From contig NZ_CP074102.1 of the NCBI RefSeq assembly GCF_018310535.1, positions 4,216,001 to 4,280,000 on the forward strand: DNA of 64,000 nt, in the 5' to 3' direction. The position numbers and the translations under genes were made by a program. Below the pieces are notes generated by a model that saw only the letters and a program-made list of their open reading frames with translations, was not told where the DNA came from and did no database searches. The stretch is from Streptomyces mirabilis (lineage in GTDB: Bacteria; Actinomycetota; Actinomycetes; Streptomycetales; Streptomycetaceae). Positions 42,579 through 53,182 of this stretch are shown here, piece by piece. Position 1 is the stretch's first letter; each line of letters opens with the position of its first letter.

Positions 42579-42959
42579 TCAGTCCTCGCCGTCGGGCAGC
42601 ACGACATTGAGCGCCCAGGACACGACCGAGATGATCAGGCCACCCACCACGGCGGTCCAGAAGCCCTCCACATGGAAACTGAGGTCGAGCTTGCCGGCCA
42701 GCCACGAGGTGAGCAGCAGCATCAGGGCGTTGACCACGAGGGTGATCAGGCCGAGCGTCAGAATGAAGAGCGGGAAGGTCAGCACCTTCACGACAGGCTT
42801 GACCAGGAAGTTCACCAGACCGAAGACCAGGGCGACCACCAGCAGCGTGCCGACCTTCTTGCCGGTGCTGGTCCCTGTCAGGGTGATCTTGTCGAGCAGC
42901 CACACCGCGACGGCCAGGGCCCCCGCGTTGGCGATCGTCTTGACTACGAAATTCTTCAT
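42579..42959 (-). CDS. Phage-holin-4-type small membrane protein
   Basis: A 126-residue protein with four hydrophobic helices (IANAGALAVAVWLLDKITL, VALVFGLVNFLVKPVVKVLT, LFILTLGLITLVVNALMLLL, WTAVVGGLIISVVSWALN), the pattern of the Phage_holin_4_2 family. Despite the name these are common chromosomal proteins of unknown function in actinomycetes. First gene of the ptpA operon, and divergent from the cupin gene across 99 bases. Confidence 0.87.
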   Translation of the reverse strand: MKNFVVKTIANAGALAVAVWLLDKITLTGTSTGKKVGTLLVVALVFGLVNFLVKPVVKVLTFPLFILTLGLITLVVNALMLLLTSWLAGKLDLSFHVEGFWTAVVGGLIISVVSWALNVVLPDGED

Positions 42960-42969
42960 GTGTCTGATC

Positions 42970-43062
42970 GTGGCAGAAGAGATAGACGTGGCAGAAGAGA
43001 TCGACTGGCGAGCAAGGCTGTGGACACAGCTTTCGGAGCACGGGAGCGGACGAGGGCGATGA
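42970..43062 (+). CDS. Possible 30-residue upstream peptide coupled to the cupin gene
   Basis: GTG 42970 opens a short frame with two copies of VAEEID (coded by an 18-bp tandem repeat, 42970-42987 and 42988-43005) and then WRARLWTQLSEH. Its TGA overlaps the cupin ATG by four bases (ATGA), as in translationally coupled pairs. There is no clear ribosome-binding site, so it may be chance. Confidence 0.3.
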   Translation: MAEEIDVAEEIDWRARLWTQLSEHGSGRGR

Positions 43063-43376
43063 AGGCATTCCGGCTGGACGAACTGGAGGCGGAACGCGCC
43101 GCCAACGACGGCGCTTACCTGCAGTTCCTGCGCGAACGGAACATGTCGGTCGGCCTGTACGCGCTCGACGCGGGCGATCCCGACCCGCAGAAGCCGCACC
43201 AGCAGGACGAGGTGTACTTCGTCGTGAGCGGCCGCGCCTCGATCACGGTCGGTCTGGAGACCACCCAGGTCGCGCGCGGCAGCGTCGTCTACGTACCCGC
43301 GGGGGTCGCCCACAAGTTCCACCACATCACCGAGGACCTGCGGGTTCTGGTGGTGTTCTCTCCGCCCGAGAGCTGA
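43059..43376 (+). CDS. Small single-domain cupin protein
   Basis: A 105-residue cupin with the first motif PHQQDEVYFVVSGRASITVG and the second PAGVAHKFHHITEDL, giving a double-stranded beta-helix with probable metal-binding His/Glu. Function cannot be read; such proteins include dioxygenases, isomerases and ligand sensors. ATG 43059 has GAGGG close upstream. Confidence 0.85.
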   Translation: MKAFRLDELEAERAANDGAYLQFLRERNMSVGLYALDAGDPDPQKPHQQDEVYFVVSGRASITVGLETTQVARGSVVYVPAGVAHKFHHITEDLRVLVVFSPPES

Positions 43377-43541
43377 CGGGGGCCTCAGGGTTCCCTAGGG
43401 GAACGGTCAGGGGAGGACAAGGGGTGCGAGGCTCCCGTCGGCCCCTTCGCGGCCCTAGCATCGAATGCAGGACATCACAGAACCCGGAATCAGAGTCCCG
43501 GACTCGGGGCGACGGGCGTAGAGAGGCTAAGGACAAGGGCG

Positions 43542-43754
43542 ATGCGAGAGATCTTCAGCGGGATGCCGTGGTGGGTGAAGTGGATCGCGGTGCCGGTCAT
43601 CGCTCTGGTCGTGTTCGGCACGGTGATAGTCAGCGTGCTCAGTGTGTTGATCGGCCTGCTTTTCAAGATCCTGGTCTTCGTCGCCCTCGTCGGCGGATTG
43701 ATCTACGTAGTACGGAAGTTCATGTCGAGTTCGTCGTCGCGCAGCGACTGGTGA
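43542..43754 (+). CDS. 70-residue membrane protein, DUF5326 type
   Basis: A short protein with two adjacent hydrophobic helices (WIAVPVIALVVFGTVIVSV and IGLLFKILVFVALVGGLIYV), a basic loop and the tail SSSSSRSDW. AAGGAC lies upstream of ATG 43542. It matches a small family regularly found next to ssgR in Streptomyces; its function is unknown. Confidence 0.8.
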   Translation: MREIFSGMPWWVKWIAVPVIALVVFGTVIVSVLSVLIGLLFKILVFVALVGGLIYVVRKFMSSSSSRSDW

Positions 43755-43808
43755 GACACAACCGGGTGAGCAAGGGGTAACGGGCAGGTCGGGAAAGGGA
43801 ACTCAAGG

Positions 43809-43826
43809 TTCCCTCGGCCGAGGGAA
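43809..43826 (+). terminator. 18-bp palindrome followed by TTTT
   Basis: TTCCCTCGGCCGAGGGAA then GTTTT, 54 bases after the small membrane-protein gene. It may be its terminator. Confidence 0.45.
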
Positions 43827-43968
43827 GTTTTCCGGCGAGGCCGTCTGCATGCGGTGATGGGCGGTTACAGTCCGGAATTCGACGCGGGGCCGCCCCCCGC
43901 GGGCAGCGCACAGCCCCCTCCCGTGTTCCCCCGCACGGGCGGTTCCCCTCGCGCTTCGGGAGTGCCCC

Positions 43969-44892
43969 TTGGCCACGGTTGACACCGCACCCGCACAATC
44001 ACCCGCCCCACCCCTCCAGCGGTCCAGCGCTTCCGCGGGGACACGTCTCCCGCCCACCCAACCGCGCACCTCGCCCGCCGAGGCGCGTACCCCCCTGCCG
44101 GATGCGCGCACTCCTCCCCTGGAAGCCGTATCGCCGGAGCCGCATCCCACGACCCTGATCGGCTCCGTGCAGCGAGCGATGCGTCTGCTGGAGGCCGTTG
44201 CCGCCCGCGAGCACGGGGCACCCGCGAAGCAGCTCGCCCGGGAGGCCGGGCTCGCGCTGCCGACGGCCTACCACCTGCTGCGGACCCTGGTCCACGAGGG
44301 CTATCTGTGCCGTGACAAGGGGCTGTTCTTCCTCGGTGAGGCCGCCGAGCGATTGGGCAGTAGCGGAGCACAGCAGAAACGTCGCAGCACGGTGAGCGAG
44401 ACGCTCGCCCAGTGGCGCGATTCGATCGGTGCGCCCGTGTACTACGCGATCTACCGTGATGGCGAGATCGAGGTCATGTGCGTCGCCGACACCCCAGGGA
44501 ATCCGGCGGTGGAGGAGTGGGCGGACTTCCGGGAGACCGGACACGCCCACGCGATCGGCCAGTGTCTGCTGTCCCAGCTCGACGAGAAGGCCCGCCGGGA
44601 TCATCTCGACCGCTACCCCGTGCAGTCGATCACTCCCTATACGGTGCGTGACAACGTCAGTCTGCTGCGGCGGCTGGAGCGGACGGGGCGGATGGAGCCC
44701 GTCATCGAGCGCCAGGAGTACGCGCTGGGCACGGTCTGTGCGGCCCTTCCCATCACGGTCGGCACAACTGCCGCCGCAATGGCCTTTTCTCTCCCACTTC
44801 ACCAGGCCGATCGACTGCTGCCCGCGGCGCGACAATTGCAAGGCGAGATCGGCAGACTACTGGGGACACTCGCGATCTCTATCAGTATCTGA
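43969..44892 (+). CDS. ssgR: IclR-family activator of ssgA
   Basis: Up to 307 residues. The IclR winged helix is LIGSVQRAMRLLEAVAAREH with QLAREAGLALPTAYHLLRTL; the effector domain follows. SsgR activates ssgA transcription at the onset of sporulation in S. coelicolor. The start is uncertain: TTG 43969 has GGGAG six bases upstream and adds a Pro/Ala/Thr-rich head of 66 residues; GTG 44167 would give the 241 residues I recall for S. coelicolor SsgR but has no ribosome-binding site. The gene is 100 bases upstream of ssgA. Confidence 0.9.
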   Translation: MATVDTAPAQSPAPPLQRSSASAGTRLPPTQPRTSPAEARTPLPDARTPPLEAVSPEPHPTTLIGSVQRAMRLLEAVAAREHGAPAKQLAREAGLALPTAYHLLRTLVHEGYLCRDKGLFFLGEAAERLGSSGAQQKRRSTVSETLAQWRDSIGAPVYYAIYRDGEIEVMCVADTPGNPAVEEWADFRETGHAHAIGQCLLSQLDEKARRDHLDRYPVQSITPYTVRDNVSLLRRLERTGRMEPVIERQEYALGTVCAALPITVGTTAAAMAFSLPLHQADRLLPAARQLQGEIGRLLGTLAISISI

Positions 44893-44992
44893 AAACTCAC
44901 TCCTTGTGATCTCTTGTGTACGTTGAGCAATATTTCAGCAGAGTCAGGGGGATGATTCCTGGCCGGTCGACGGCAAAACGACGGGGTAGGCG

Positions 44993-45430
44993 ATGCGCGA
45001 GTCGGTACAGGCAGAGGTCATGATGAGCTTCCTCGTTTCGGAGGAGCTCTCTTTCCGCATTCCGGTGGAGCTGCGATACGAGACCTGTGATCCCTACGCC
45101 GTGCGGCTGACCTTCCACTTGCCCGGCGACGCGCCCGTGACCTGGGCGTTCGGGCGGGAGTTGCTGATCGACGGCGTGGGACGGCCGTGCGGTGACGGGG
45201 ATGTGCACATCGCGCCCGCCGACCCGGAGGCGTTCGGCGAGGTGCTGATCCGGCTCCAGGTGGGTGGCGACCACGCGCTGTTCCGGTCCGGGGCGGCGCC
45301 GCTCGTGGCCTTCCTCGACCGCACGGACAAGCTGGTGCCGCTGGGGCAGGAGCGTTCCCTCGCGGACTTCGACGCCCATCTCGACGAGGCGCTGGACCGC
45401 ATCCTGGCGGAGGAGCAGAGCGCGGGCTGA
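44993..45430 (+). CDS. ssgA: Sporulation and cell division protein SsgA
   Basis: Up to 145 residues; the SsgA-like-protein family is unique to sporulating actinomycetes. Recognised by MSFLVSEELSFRIPVELRYE, LTFHLPGDAPVTWAFGRELL and VAFLDRTDKLVPLGQE. SsgA stimulates septation and marks sites of cell-wall remodelling in aerial hyphae. Two starts are possible: ATG 44993 with GGGGTAGG, or ATG 45020/45023 at MMSF. Transcription depends on SsgR encoded just upstream. Confidence 0.95.
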   Translation: MRESVQAEVMMSFLVSEELSFRIPVELRYETCDPYAVRLTFHLPGDAPVTWAFGRELLIDGVGRPCGDGDVHIAPADPEAFGEVLIRLQVGGDHALFRSGAAPLVAFLDRTDKLVPLGQERSLADFDAHLDEALDRILAEEQSAG

Positions 45431-45490
45431 AGCCCCCAGCCCCCCAAGTGGGCCGCGCTTCCTCACCGGTGACGCGGGCGTGGGGAGGCT

Positions 45491-47053
45491 TCAGCGCTTG
45501 CGGCGATGGCCCTTCCCGCCGCGTGCGGGCGCCCTGCTCTCGACAGGCTCCGTGGCGGCGGCCGGGACCGCCGGGCGGTCCGCGGAGACCACCAGGGCGG
45601 CCAGCAGCGTGGTCACCGGCACCGAGGCGACCAGGCCGATCGAGCCGACCAGGGTGCGCACGATCTCTTCGGCGACCAGTTCGCTGTTGGCGACCGTGCC
45701 CACACTGCTCTGCGCGATCGAGAAGAGCAGCAGCAGGGGCAGCGCGGCACCCGCGTACGCCAGGACGAGTGTGTTGACGACCGATGCGATGTGGTCACGG
45801 CCGATCCGGATGCCCGCGCGGTACAGATCGCGCCAGCCCATCGTCGGGCTGGCCTCGTGCAGTTCCCAGACCGCCGAGGTCTGCGTGACCGTCACATCGT
45901 CGAGCACACCGAGCGAACCGATGATGACGCCCGCGAGCAGCAGACCGCTCATGTCGATGGACGGATACAGGCCATGGATCAGACCGGTGTTGTCGTCCGT
46001 GTTGCCGGTCAGCGCCGCCCAGCCGATGAACTCCGAGCCGAGGATGCCGATCAGCACCAGGGAGAGCAGGGTGCCGAGCACCGCCACCGATGTACGGGCC
46101 GAGAGGCCGTGGCACATGTAGAGCGCGATCAGCATGATGGCGCTCGCCCCGACCACGGCCACGACCAGCGGATTCGAGCCCTGCAGGACCGCGGGCAGGA
46201 TGAAGAAGGTCAGGATCACGAAGCTGATGGCCAGTGCGACCAGCGCCATGACACCACGCATCCGGCCCACCACCACGACGGCCAGCGCGAAGATCCCGGC
46301 GAGCAGCGCCATCGGGAACTTCCGGTTCACATCGGTGACCGAGTACTGCAGGTCCCTGGGCGCGGAGGGCTCGTACGCGGCCACGACCTTCTCGCCCTCG
46401 TGCAACTGCCGTGACTGGTCGGGCTGGATGATCTCCGTGAACGTACGGCCTTTGTCCTTGCCGGTGTCGATCCGGATCGTCGCCTTTTTGCAGTCGCCCG
46501 TTGCCTGTTGCTGCGCGGAGGAGCCCTCGGCGGTGGATGTGCCGCCGGTCGGGGTCTCCCCCGACGCGTTCACGGACTTGCAGCTGACCTTGTCGACCTT
46601 GGTGACCGTGGCCTGCTGGGTCTGCCGGTCGAAGCCGACGCCGGTGCGCTCGTGGGACGGGGCGCCACCGGGCCAGAGCACCGCGAGACCCACAACGACC
46701 GCGGCGGCGAAGGGGATCAGAATGGCCGCGATGACCTTGCGCAGATGCTTGGAGACGGGCGTGGCGGGCCCATGGCTGTGACTGTGCGAGTGCCCAGACC
46801 CGTGCCCGTCCCCAGGGCCGTGCCCATTCCCCGGCCCATGTCCATTCCCAGGCCCGTCCCCAGACCCATGTCCGTGTCCGTCCCCGGGGCCGTGCCCGTG
46901 TCCCGCACCCGGCCCGTGCCCGCCCCTCGGACCGGGGCCACCGCCCGGCCCGCGTACGCGGCCGTCTCCGGAACCAGGTCCATAGCCGTCTCCGGGACCG
47001 CGTCGGCGCGGCGGCTCGGACGGCGGGAACGGGGGCTGCTGCGTTGTGGTCAC
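45491..47053 (-). CDS. YibE/F-family membrane protein with Gly/His-rich head
   Basis: A 520-residue protein. Residues 1-95 are extreme low complexity: GPG, GHGPGDGHG and GNGHGP units ending in GHSHSHSHGP, a histidine spacing that could bind metal ions. After a membrane helix (KVIAAILIPFAAAVVVGLAV) comes an extracytoplasmic domain, then eight or so helices of the YibE/F fold (FPMALLAGIFALAVVVVGR, GSLGVLDDVTVTQTSAVWEL). The function of YibE/F is unknown; transport is likely from structure. GTG 47053 is the start. Convergent to ssgA. Confidence 0.87.
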   Translation of the reverse strand: MTTTQQPPFPPSEPPRRRGPGDGYGPGSGDGRVRGPGGGPGPRGGHGPGAGHGHGPGDGHGHGSGDGPGNGHGPGNGHGPGDGHGSGHSHSHSHGPATPVSKHLRKVIAAILIPFAAAVVVGLAVLWPGGAPSHERTGVGFDRQTQQATVTKVDKVSCKSVNASGETPTGGTSTAEGSSAQQQATGDCKKATIRIDTGKDKGRTFTEIIQPDQSRQLHEGEKVVAAYEPSAPRDLQYSVTDVNRKFPMALLAGIFALAVVVVGRMRGVMALVALAISFVILTFFILPAVLQGSNPLVVAVVGASAIMLIALYMCHGLSARTSVAVLGTLLSLVLIGILGSEFIGWAALTGNTDDNTGLIHGLYPSIDMSGLLLAGVIIGSLGVLDDVTVTQTSAVWELHEASPTMGWRDLYRAGIRIGRDHIASVVNTLVLAYAGAALPLLLLFSIAQSSVGTVANSELVAEEIVRTLVGSIGLVASVPVTTLLAALVVSADRPAVPAAATEPVESRAPARGGKGHRRKR

Positions 47054-47130
47054 CGACCGATCATCGCAAGAACGGCGATGGCCCTCTGTTCACCGCGCCA
47101 GATATGACGCTAGCGTGGAGTCACCTTTGC

Positions 47131-49106
<1,976 letters not shown>

Positions 49107-49128
49107 GCCGCACACACGCAGTCGTGCC

Positions 49129-49170
49129 GGGAGCCGTTCGCGGCGTAATCAGGCGCAACGAACGGTTCCC
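49129..49170 (+). terminator. Terminator after thiC
   Basis: GGGAGCCGTTCG and CGAACGGTTCCC pair (one G-T) over an 18-base loop, beginning 23 bases after the stop. Confidence 0.65.
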
Positions 49171-49199
49171 GAGCCGGGTTCTCTCGGCAGACTGGGCGC

Positions 49200-50651
49200 A
49201 TGACATCGACATCCATGAGCAAGGGCGCCAACCTTCCCGTCGCCGCCGGGGCGGTGCGGGCCGTGCTCGGCTGGAGAGGAGGGGCCGGTGCACCGGACGC
49301 GGATGCCTCGGCGCTTCTGCTCGGCGCGGGCGGACGCGTGCGGGACGACGGGGACTTCGTCTTCTACAACCAGCCGCAGCACGCCTCGGGCGCCGTACGG
49401 CATCTCGGGAAGCAGCGGGACGGCGCTGCCACGACGGACACCGTCGAGGTGGACCTGCGTGCCCTGGAACCGGAGATCGAGCGGGTCGTCCTGGGTGCCT
49501 CGGCCGACGGCGGCACCTTCGGCGAGCTGTCCGGACTGACGCTGCGGCTGCTCGATGCCGGGACCCGGCAGGAGTTCGCGCGCTTCGAGATGGATGCCAC
49601 GACGGAGACGGCATTCATCGGGGGTGAGCTGTATCTGCGGGGCGGTCAGTGGAAGTTCCGGGCGGTCGGACAGGGGTATGCGTCCGGGCTGGCCGGTCTC
49701 GCCACCGACTTCGGTATCAGCGTGGAGTCCGACGGGGCCGGTGCGTCCGGGCCGGAGTCGGCGGTCTCGCCCGGGGGCACCGCGGCGGTGTCGCCCGCGC
49801 TCCCGCCGACGGGCTCGCGGACGGCTGCCTCCACCGCTGCGGGTGGTCCGCCGGCGCCCCCGGTGTCCCCGGCCTCCTCCCCGCGTCTCAGCAAGGGCGA
49901 GGAACGATTGCCCGTGGACATGCGCAAGCGGCTCTCGTTGCGCAAGGAGCAGGTGGCGGTCAGCCTGCGGAAGCACGGTGCGGAGGGGGTCACGGCACGC
50001 GTCGTGTTGATCCTCGACGCCTCCGGTTCCATGTCGTTCCTGTACTCGAAGGGCGTCGTGGCCGACGTGGTGGAGCGGATGGCCGCGGTGGCGGCGCAGC
50101 TGGACGACGACGGGGTGATGCAGGCGTGGACGTTCGCCTCCCATGCCGCCCGGCTGCCGGACCTGACTCTGGGCGAGCTGCCCGAGTGGCTGGAGCTCCA
50201 TGTCCGGGTCGGTGAGCTGAGCCTGTTCCGGCGGAGCAAGAAGCCGCGGAAGGGCCTGCTGCCGGGACAGGTGGATATGCGGTCGGTCGGTATCCAGAAC
50301 GAGGAGCAGAAGGCGATCGCCGAGGTACGTGCGTATGTACGAGAGCACCCGGCTGTCGATCCCACGCTGGTGTTGTTCTTCTCCGACGGAGGTGTCTATC
50401 GGAACAAGGAGATCGAGCAGGAGCTGAGGGGCGCGGTGGAGGAGCCGATCTTCTGGCAGTTCGTGGGCCTGGGGCGGTCGAACTACGGCGTGCTGGAGCG
50501 GTTCGACACGCTGCCCGGTCGGCGCGTCGACAACGTGGGGTTCTTCGCGGTGGACGACATCAGCGGCCTACCGGACCCGGAGCTGTACGACCGGCTGCTT
50601 TCCCAGTTCCCGGCCTGGATGACGGCGGCCCGGGGGCTCGGCATCATCTGA
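49200..50651 (+). CDS. TerD-domain / von Willebrand A-domain fusion protein
   Basis: A 483-residue protein. The N-terminal TerD-like domain (about 1-180) shows [37 protein letters not shown] and [18 protein letters not shown] Pro/Ala/Ser linker follows, then a VWA domain (about 245-480) with the metal-ion motif [20 protein letters not shown] and [11 protein letters not shown]. TerD/VWA proteins belong to the tellurite-resistance-type stress systems, thought to bind calcium at the membrane surface; the precise role is unknown. ATG 49200 is used, ATG 49215 (MSKGANLPV) is the more TerD-like start. No other ter gene is adjacent. Confidence 0.85.
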   Translation: MTSTSMSKGANLPVAAGAVRAVLGWRGGAGAPDADASALLLGAGGRVRDDGDFVFYNQPQHASGAVRHLGKQRDGAATTDTVEVDLRALEPEIERVVLGASADGGTFGELSGLTLRLLDAGTRQEFARFEMDATTETAFIGGELYLRGGQWKFRAVGQGYASGLAGLATDFGISVESDGAGASGPESAVSPGGTAAVSPALPPTGSRTAASTAAGGPPAPPVSPASSPRLSKGEERLPVDMRKRLSLRKEQVAVSLRKHGAEGVTARVVLILDASGSMSFLYSKGVVADVVERMAAVAAQLDDDGVMQAWTFASHAARLPDLTLGELPEWLELHVRVGELSLFRRSKKPRKGLLPGQVDMRSVGIQNEEQKAIAEVRAYVREHPAVDPTLVLFFSDGGVYRNKEIEQELRGAVEEPIFWQFVGLGRSNYGVLERFDTLPGRRVDNVGFFAVDDISGLPDPELYDRLLSQFPAWMTAARGLGII

Positions 50652-50738
50652 CGGGGCGCGCGGGACTGTACGAGAGGGACGAGAGGGACGAGAGGGGCGA
50701 ACGGGGCGGGCGCAGGTGAAGGGGCGGGCAGCGGTAAA

Positions 50739-50767
50739 AGGGCCCGCGCCGTATCGGCGCAGGCCCT
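50739..50767. terminator. Hairpin between convergent genes
   Basis: AGGGCCCGCGCCG and CGGCGCAGGCCCT pair (one mismatch) over TAT, between the TerD-VWA gene and the convergent membrane-protein gene. Confidence 0.6.
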
Positions 50768-50801
50768 CGTTCCCGTCACCCCGGTGTCGGCCCGCCGGGT
50801 G

Positions 50802-51671
50802 TCACTCCGGCTGGTGCTCGGGCCCCCCGAAGTCCGGGCTGGTGAAGTCCGGGCTGGTGAAGCTCGGGCGCGGACCCGCCGCGGGGCCGCCATCGGGGCT
50901 GCTGAACCCCGGCCGGTTGTAGCCGAGGTGCGGCATGCGGCCGGTGGTCGGCGTCGGTGACGGACGGGTCAGTGCCGCCGTGCCCGGATCGGCGAGGGCC
51001 TCCCGGAGGAACGGCATGATGCCGCGCTCCAGCAGGGCCTCGCGCCAGGTTTCCCTGGCCCGGGCCACCTCCGTGTCGAGCTCGCCGGGCGCTCCGGCCT
51101 GGAGCGAGGACGAGCTGTTGCGCAGAGCGGTCAGCAGCAGCCCGACCGCGGCGACCAGGATCGCGCCCGCCGTGACCGCGCCGAAGACCCACCCGGTGGT
51201 CAGGAGGGTCTGGGCGAACGCCAGCTCGGGGGTGAGGAGCTTCAGGATGAACCCCACGAGCAGGAAGATCGCCGCGGCTGTTCCGGCGAGGACGGGGGCG
51301 AGCACCGCGACGACGGCAATGGCGCCGGCTCCGGCGGTCTCGGTGACCTCGCCCATGGTGGCGGCGAGCCCCATCGCGGTCGCGCCGGGCTCCGCGGAGC
51401 CGGCTCCTTCGTTCACGATTGGGGTGGACGGCGCCGGGCGGCGCAGTTCCTCGCGGACCTTCACGTAGTGCGCGTACTCGGTCGCCGCGGCCGCCGTGAT
51501 GAGTGCGGTGGCGTTGAGGGCCATGGTGCGCAGTTGTTCGGCGTTGAGCCGCTGGCCGACAGCGGCGAGTTCCGGGCGGTGTGGGGCGGAGCGCAGCGCC
51601 TCATCGAGGATCCGCTCGTATTCCTGGCGGTCCTCGCTCAGCAGGTGCTGCGGAACGCTGTTCATGTGCAT
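50802..51671 (-). CDS. Membrane protein of unknown function
   Basis: A 289-residue protein. An alpha-helical soluble head (PQHLLSEDRQEYERILDEAL...) includes a membrane-proximal segment TALITAAAATEYAHYVKVRE; two long hydrophobic helices follow (AIAVVAVLAPVLAGTAAAIF, VFGAVTAGAILVAAVGLLLT), then a helical region (WREALLERGIMPFLREALAD) and a tail with repeats FTSPDFTSPDF. ATG 51671 or 51665 (six bases from GGGGG) are the candidate starts. I do not recognise a family. Confidence 0.7.
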   Translation of the reverse strand: MHMNSVPQHLLSEDRQEYERILDEALRSAPHRPELAAVGQRLNAEQLRTMALNATALITAAAATEYAHYVKVREELRRPAPSTPIVNEGAGSAEPGATAMGLAATMGEVTETAGAGAIAVVAVLAPVLAGTAAAIFLLVGFILKLLTPELAFAQTLLTTGWVFGAVTAGAILVAAVGLLLTALRNSSSSLQAGAPGELDTEVARARETWREALLERGIMPFLREALADPGTAALTRPSPTPTTGRMPHLGYNRPGFSSPDGGPAAGPRPSFTSPDFTSPDFGGPEHQPE

Positions 51672-51852
51672 CCCCCGATGCTCCGTAGGGCTGGTGGCTC
51701 GCACGCTGACGAGCCGTCGGGCAGAAACGGAGGGGAGCCTGCTACGGATAAGCCGATGGTAGAGCGGTGACGGCACGCCGTGACAGGGGGTTTCCAGAAA
51801 TTGCCCCCTGGCCAGCGCTGTCCTCCGTGGGGGACGCCTGCCCGAAGAACCC

Positions 51853-52923
51853 TCAGCTATCCAGGGGCAGTTGCTGGACCAGCAGTTTTCCGGCCATGGT
51901 CACTCCGCCGTCCATCGCGATGGCCAGTCCGTCGGCGTAAAGATGTGGTCCCTCGACCACGGGGCCCGCGGCGTCCTCGCCCTCCTCCGAGCCGACCTCG
52001 CCCAGGAGGTACGGGATGGGGCTGTGGCCATGGACGACGCGGGTGCCGCCGTAGGTGTCCAGCAGGGACAGCGCCGCCTCGGCGCCCCCGTCGTCGCGGA
52101 AGGCGAAGCGTCTGGTGAACTTCCGGAAGAGGTCCCAGCATTCGTCCGCGTCGTTGCGCGTGAGGGTTTCGCGGATGGTGTCGTTGACGGCCTCGATCGA
52201 GTCGCCGTAGTCGAGGTAGGCGGTGGTGTCGGAGTGCACGAGGAGGTGCCCGTCGACCTGCTCCATGGCGTCCAGGCGGGCCATCCACTGCAGGTGGTGG
52301 TCCTGGAGGCGGTCCATGTCGGTCTTCTGGCCGCCGTTGAGCAGCCAGGCGGCCTGGAAGGTGGCGGTGCCCGCGCCGGAGTTGACGGGGGTGTCGCCGA
52401 ACCGCTTGGCGCCGAGCAGCAGCAGCTCGTGGTTGCCCATGAGCGCCTTGCAGTAGCCACCGGCCGCGGCCGCCTCGGCGGACAGTCGCATCACGAGGTC
52501 GATCACGCCGATGCCGTCGGGGCCCCGGTCGGTGAAGTCGCCGAGGAACCACAGGCGCGAGGTCCCGGCGGACCAGTTGCCCGCGGCGTCGAGGAGGCCC
52601 TGCTCCTGGAGCGCGGCGACCAGCTGGTCGAGGTAGCCGTGTACGTCGCCGACGACGTACAGCGGACCCGGCCCGTCGGCGGGCTGGGGGGCCGCCACGG
52701 CGGCGGGGTCCATGACGACCTGCACCGTGTCGCCCCGGTTGATGACGGGCAGGTCGCGCCGGGTGGGCGTGTAGCCCTCGGGCTCCTCGCCGACTCCGGC
52801 CGCCTCGCCGGGAGCTGCGCTCGGCGGGTACGGACCGGTCTCGTGGATGTACGCCGGCACCCGGAAGTCGCGCAACGTCTCCGTACGCACCGCCTCGGGT
52901 CCCTGACCGGCCCCCTGAGTCAT
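51853..52923 (-). CDS. Calcineurin-type metallophosphoesterase
   Basis: A 356-residue enzyme with the full set of metal-binding motifs: VVGDVHGYLDQ, FLGDFTDRGPDG, LMGNHELLLLG, and C-terminal VVHGHSPIPYL. These place it in the bacterial diadenosine-tetraphosphatase/protein-phosphatase-like group; the substrate is open. The first 95 residues are an extra region with a weakly conserved N-terminus. ATG 52923 has GGAGGGG upstream, and the frame extends 28 codons further without support. Confidence 0.87.
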   Translation of the reverse strand: MTQGAGQGPEAVRTETLRDFRVPAYIHETGPYPPSAAPGEAAGVGEEPEGYTPTRRDLPVINRGDTVQVVMDPAAVAAPQPADGPGPLYVVGDVHGYLDQLVAALQEQGLLDAAGNWSAGTSRLWFLGDFTDRGPDGIGVIDLVMRLSAEAAAAGGYCKALMGNHELLLLGAKRFGDTPVNSGAGTATFQAAWLLNGGQKTDMDRLQDHHLQWMARLDAMEQVDGHLLVHSDTTAYLDYGDSIEAVNDTIRETLTRNDADECWDLFRKFTRRFAFRDDGGAEAALSLLDTYGGTRVVHGHSPIPYLLGEVGSEEGEDAAGPVVEGPHLYADGLAIAMDGGVTMAGKLLVQQLPLDS

Positions 52924-53182
52924 CGACCCCTCCACCACCATCGCGCCGCATCTGCACCGGATCGGACTGCCTGGTCGCAGCGGCCCGCGGTGTCGTGGGC
53001 CCATCATAGGAATGCGGATCGCGCCATGTGATGACCCAGGGGTGGTGAATCGGAGCAGGAGCCCTGTTCACCACGGTTTTCGCCCGAATTGGGCGGGGCT
53101 TTCCCTGGTGGATGCCCCGCCACAGACATGCCGGACGTCAACCTCAGCGTACGCCGGGCCACTCCTCCCCGGCCGACCCGGA

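Noticed and set aside
45431..45490. Terminator between ssgA and the YibE/F gene
   Set aside because: GAAGCC/GGCTTC arms exist but the stem is short and interrupted; not convincing.
53092..53121. GGCGGGGC...GCCCCGCC hairpin between phosphoesterase and LacI genes
   Set aside because: Only 8 bp with a 14-base loop and no T-run; could be chance in GC-rich DNA.
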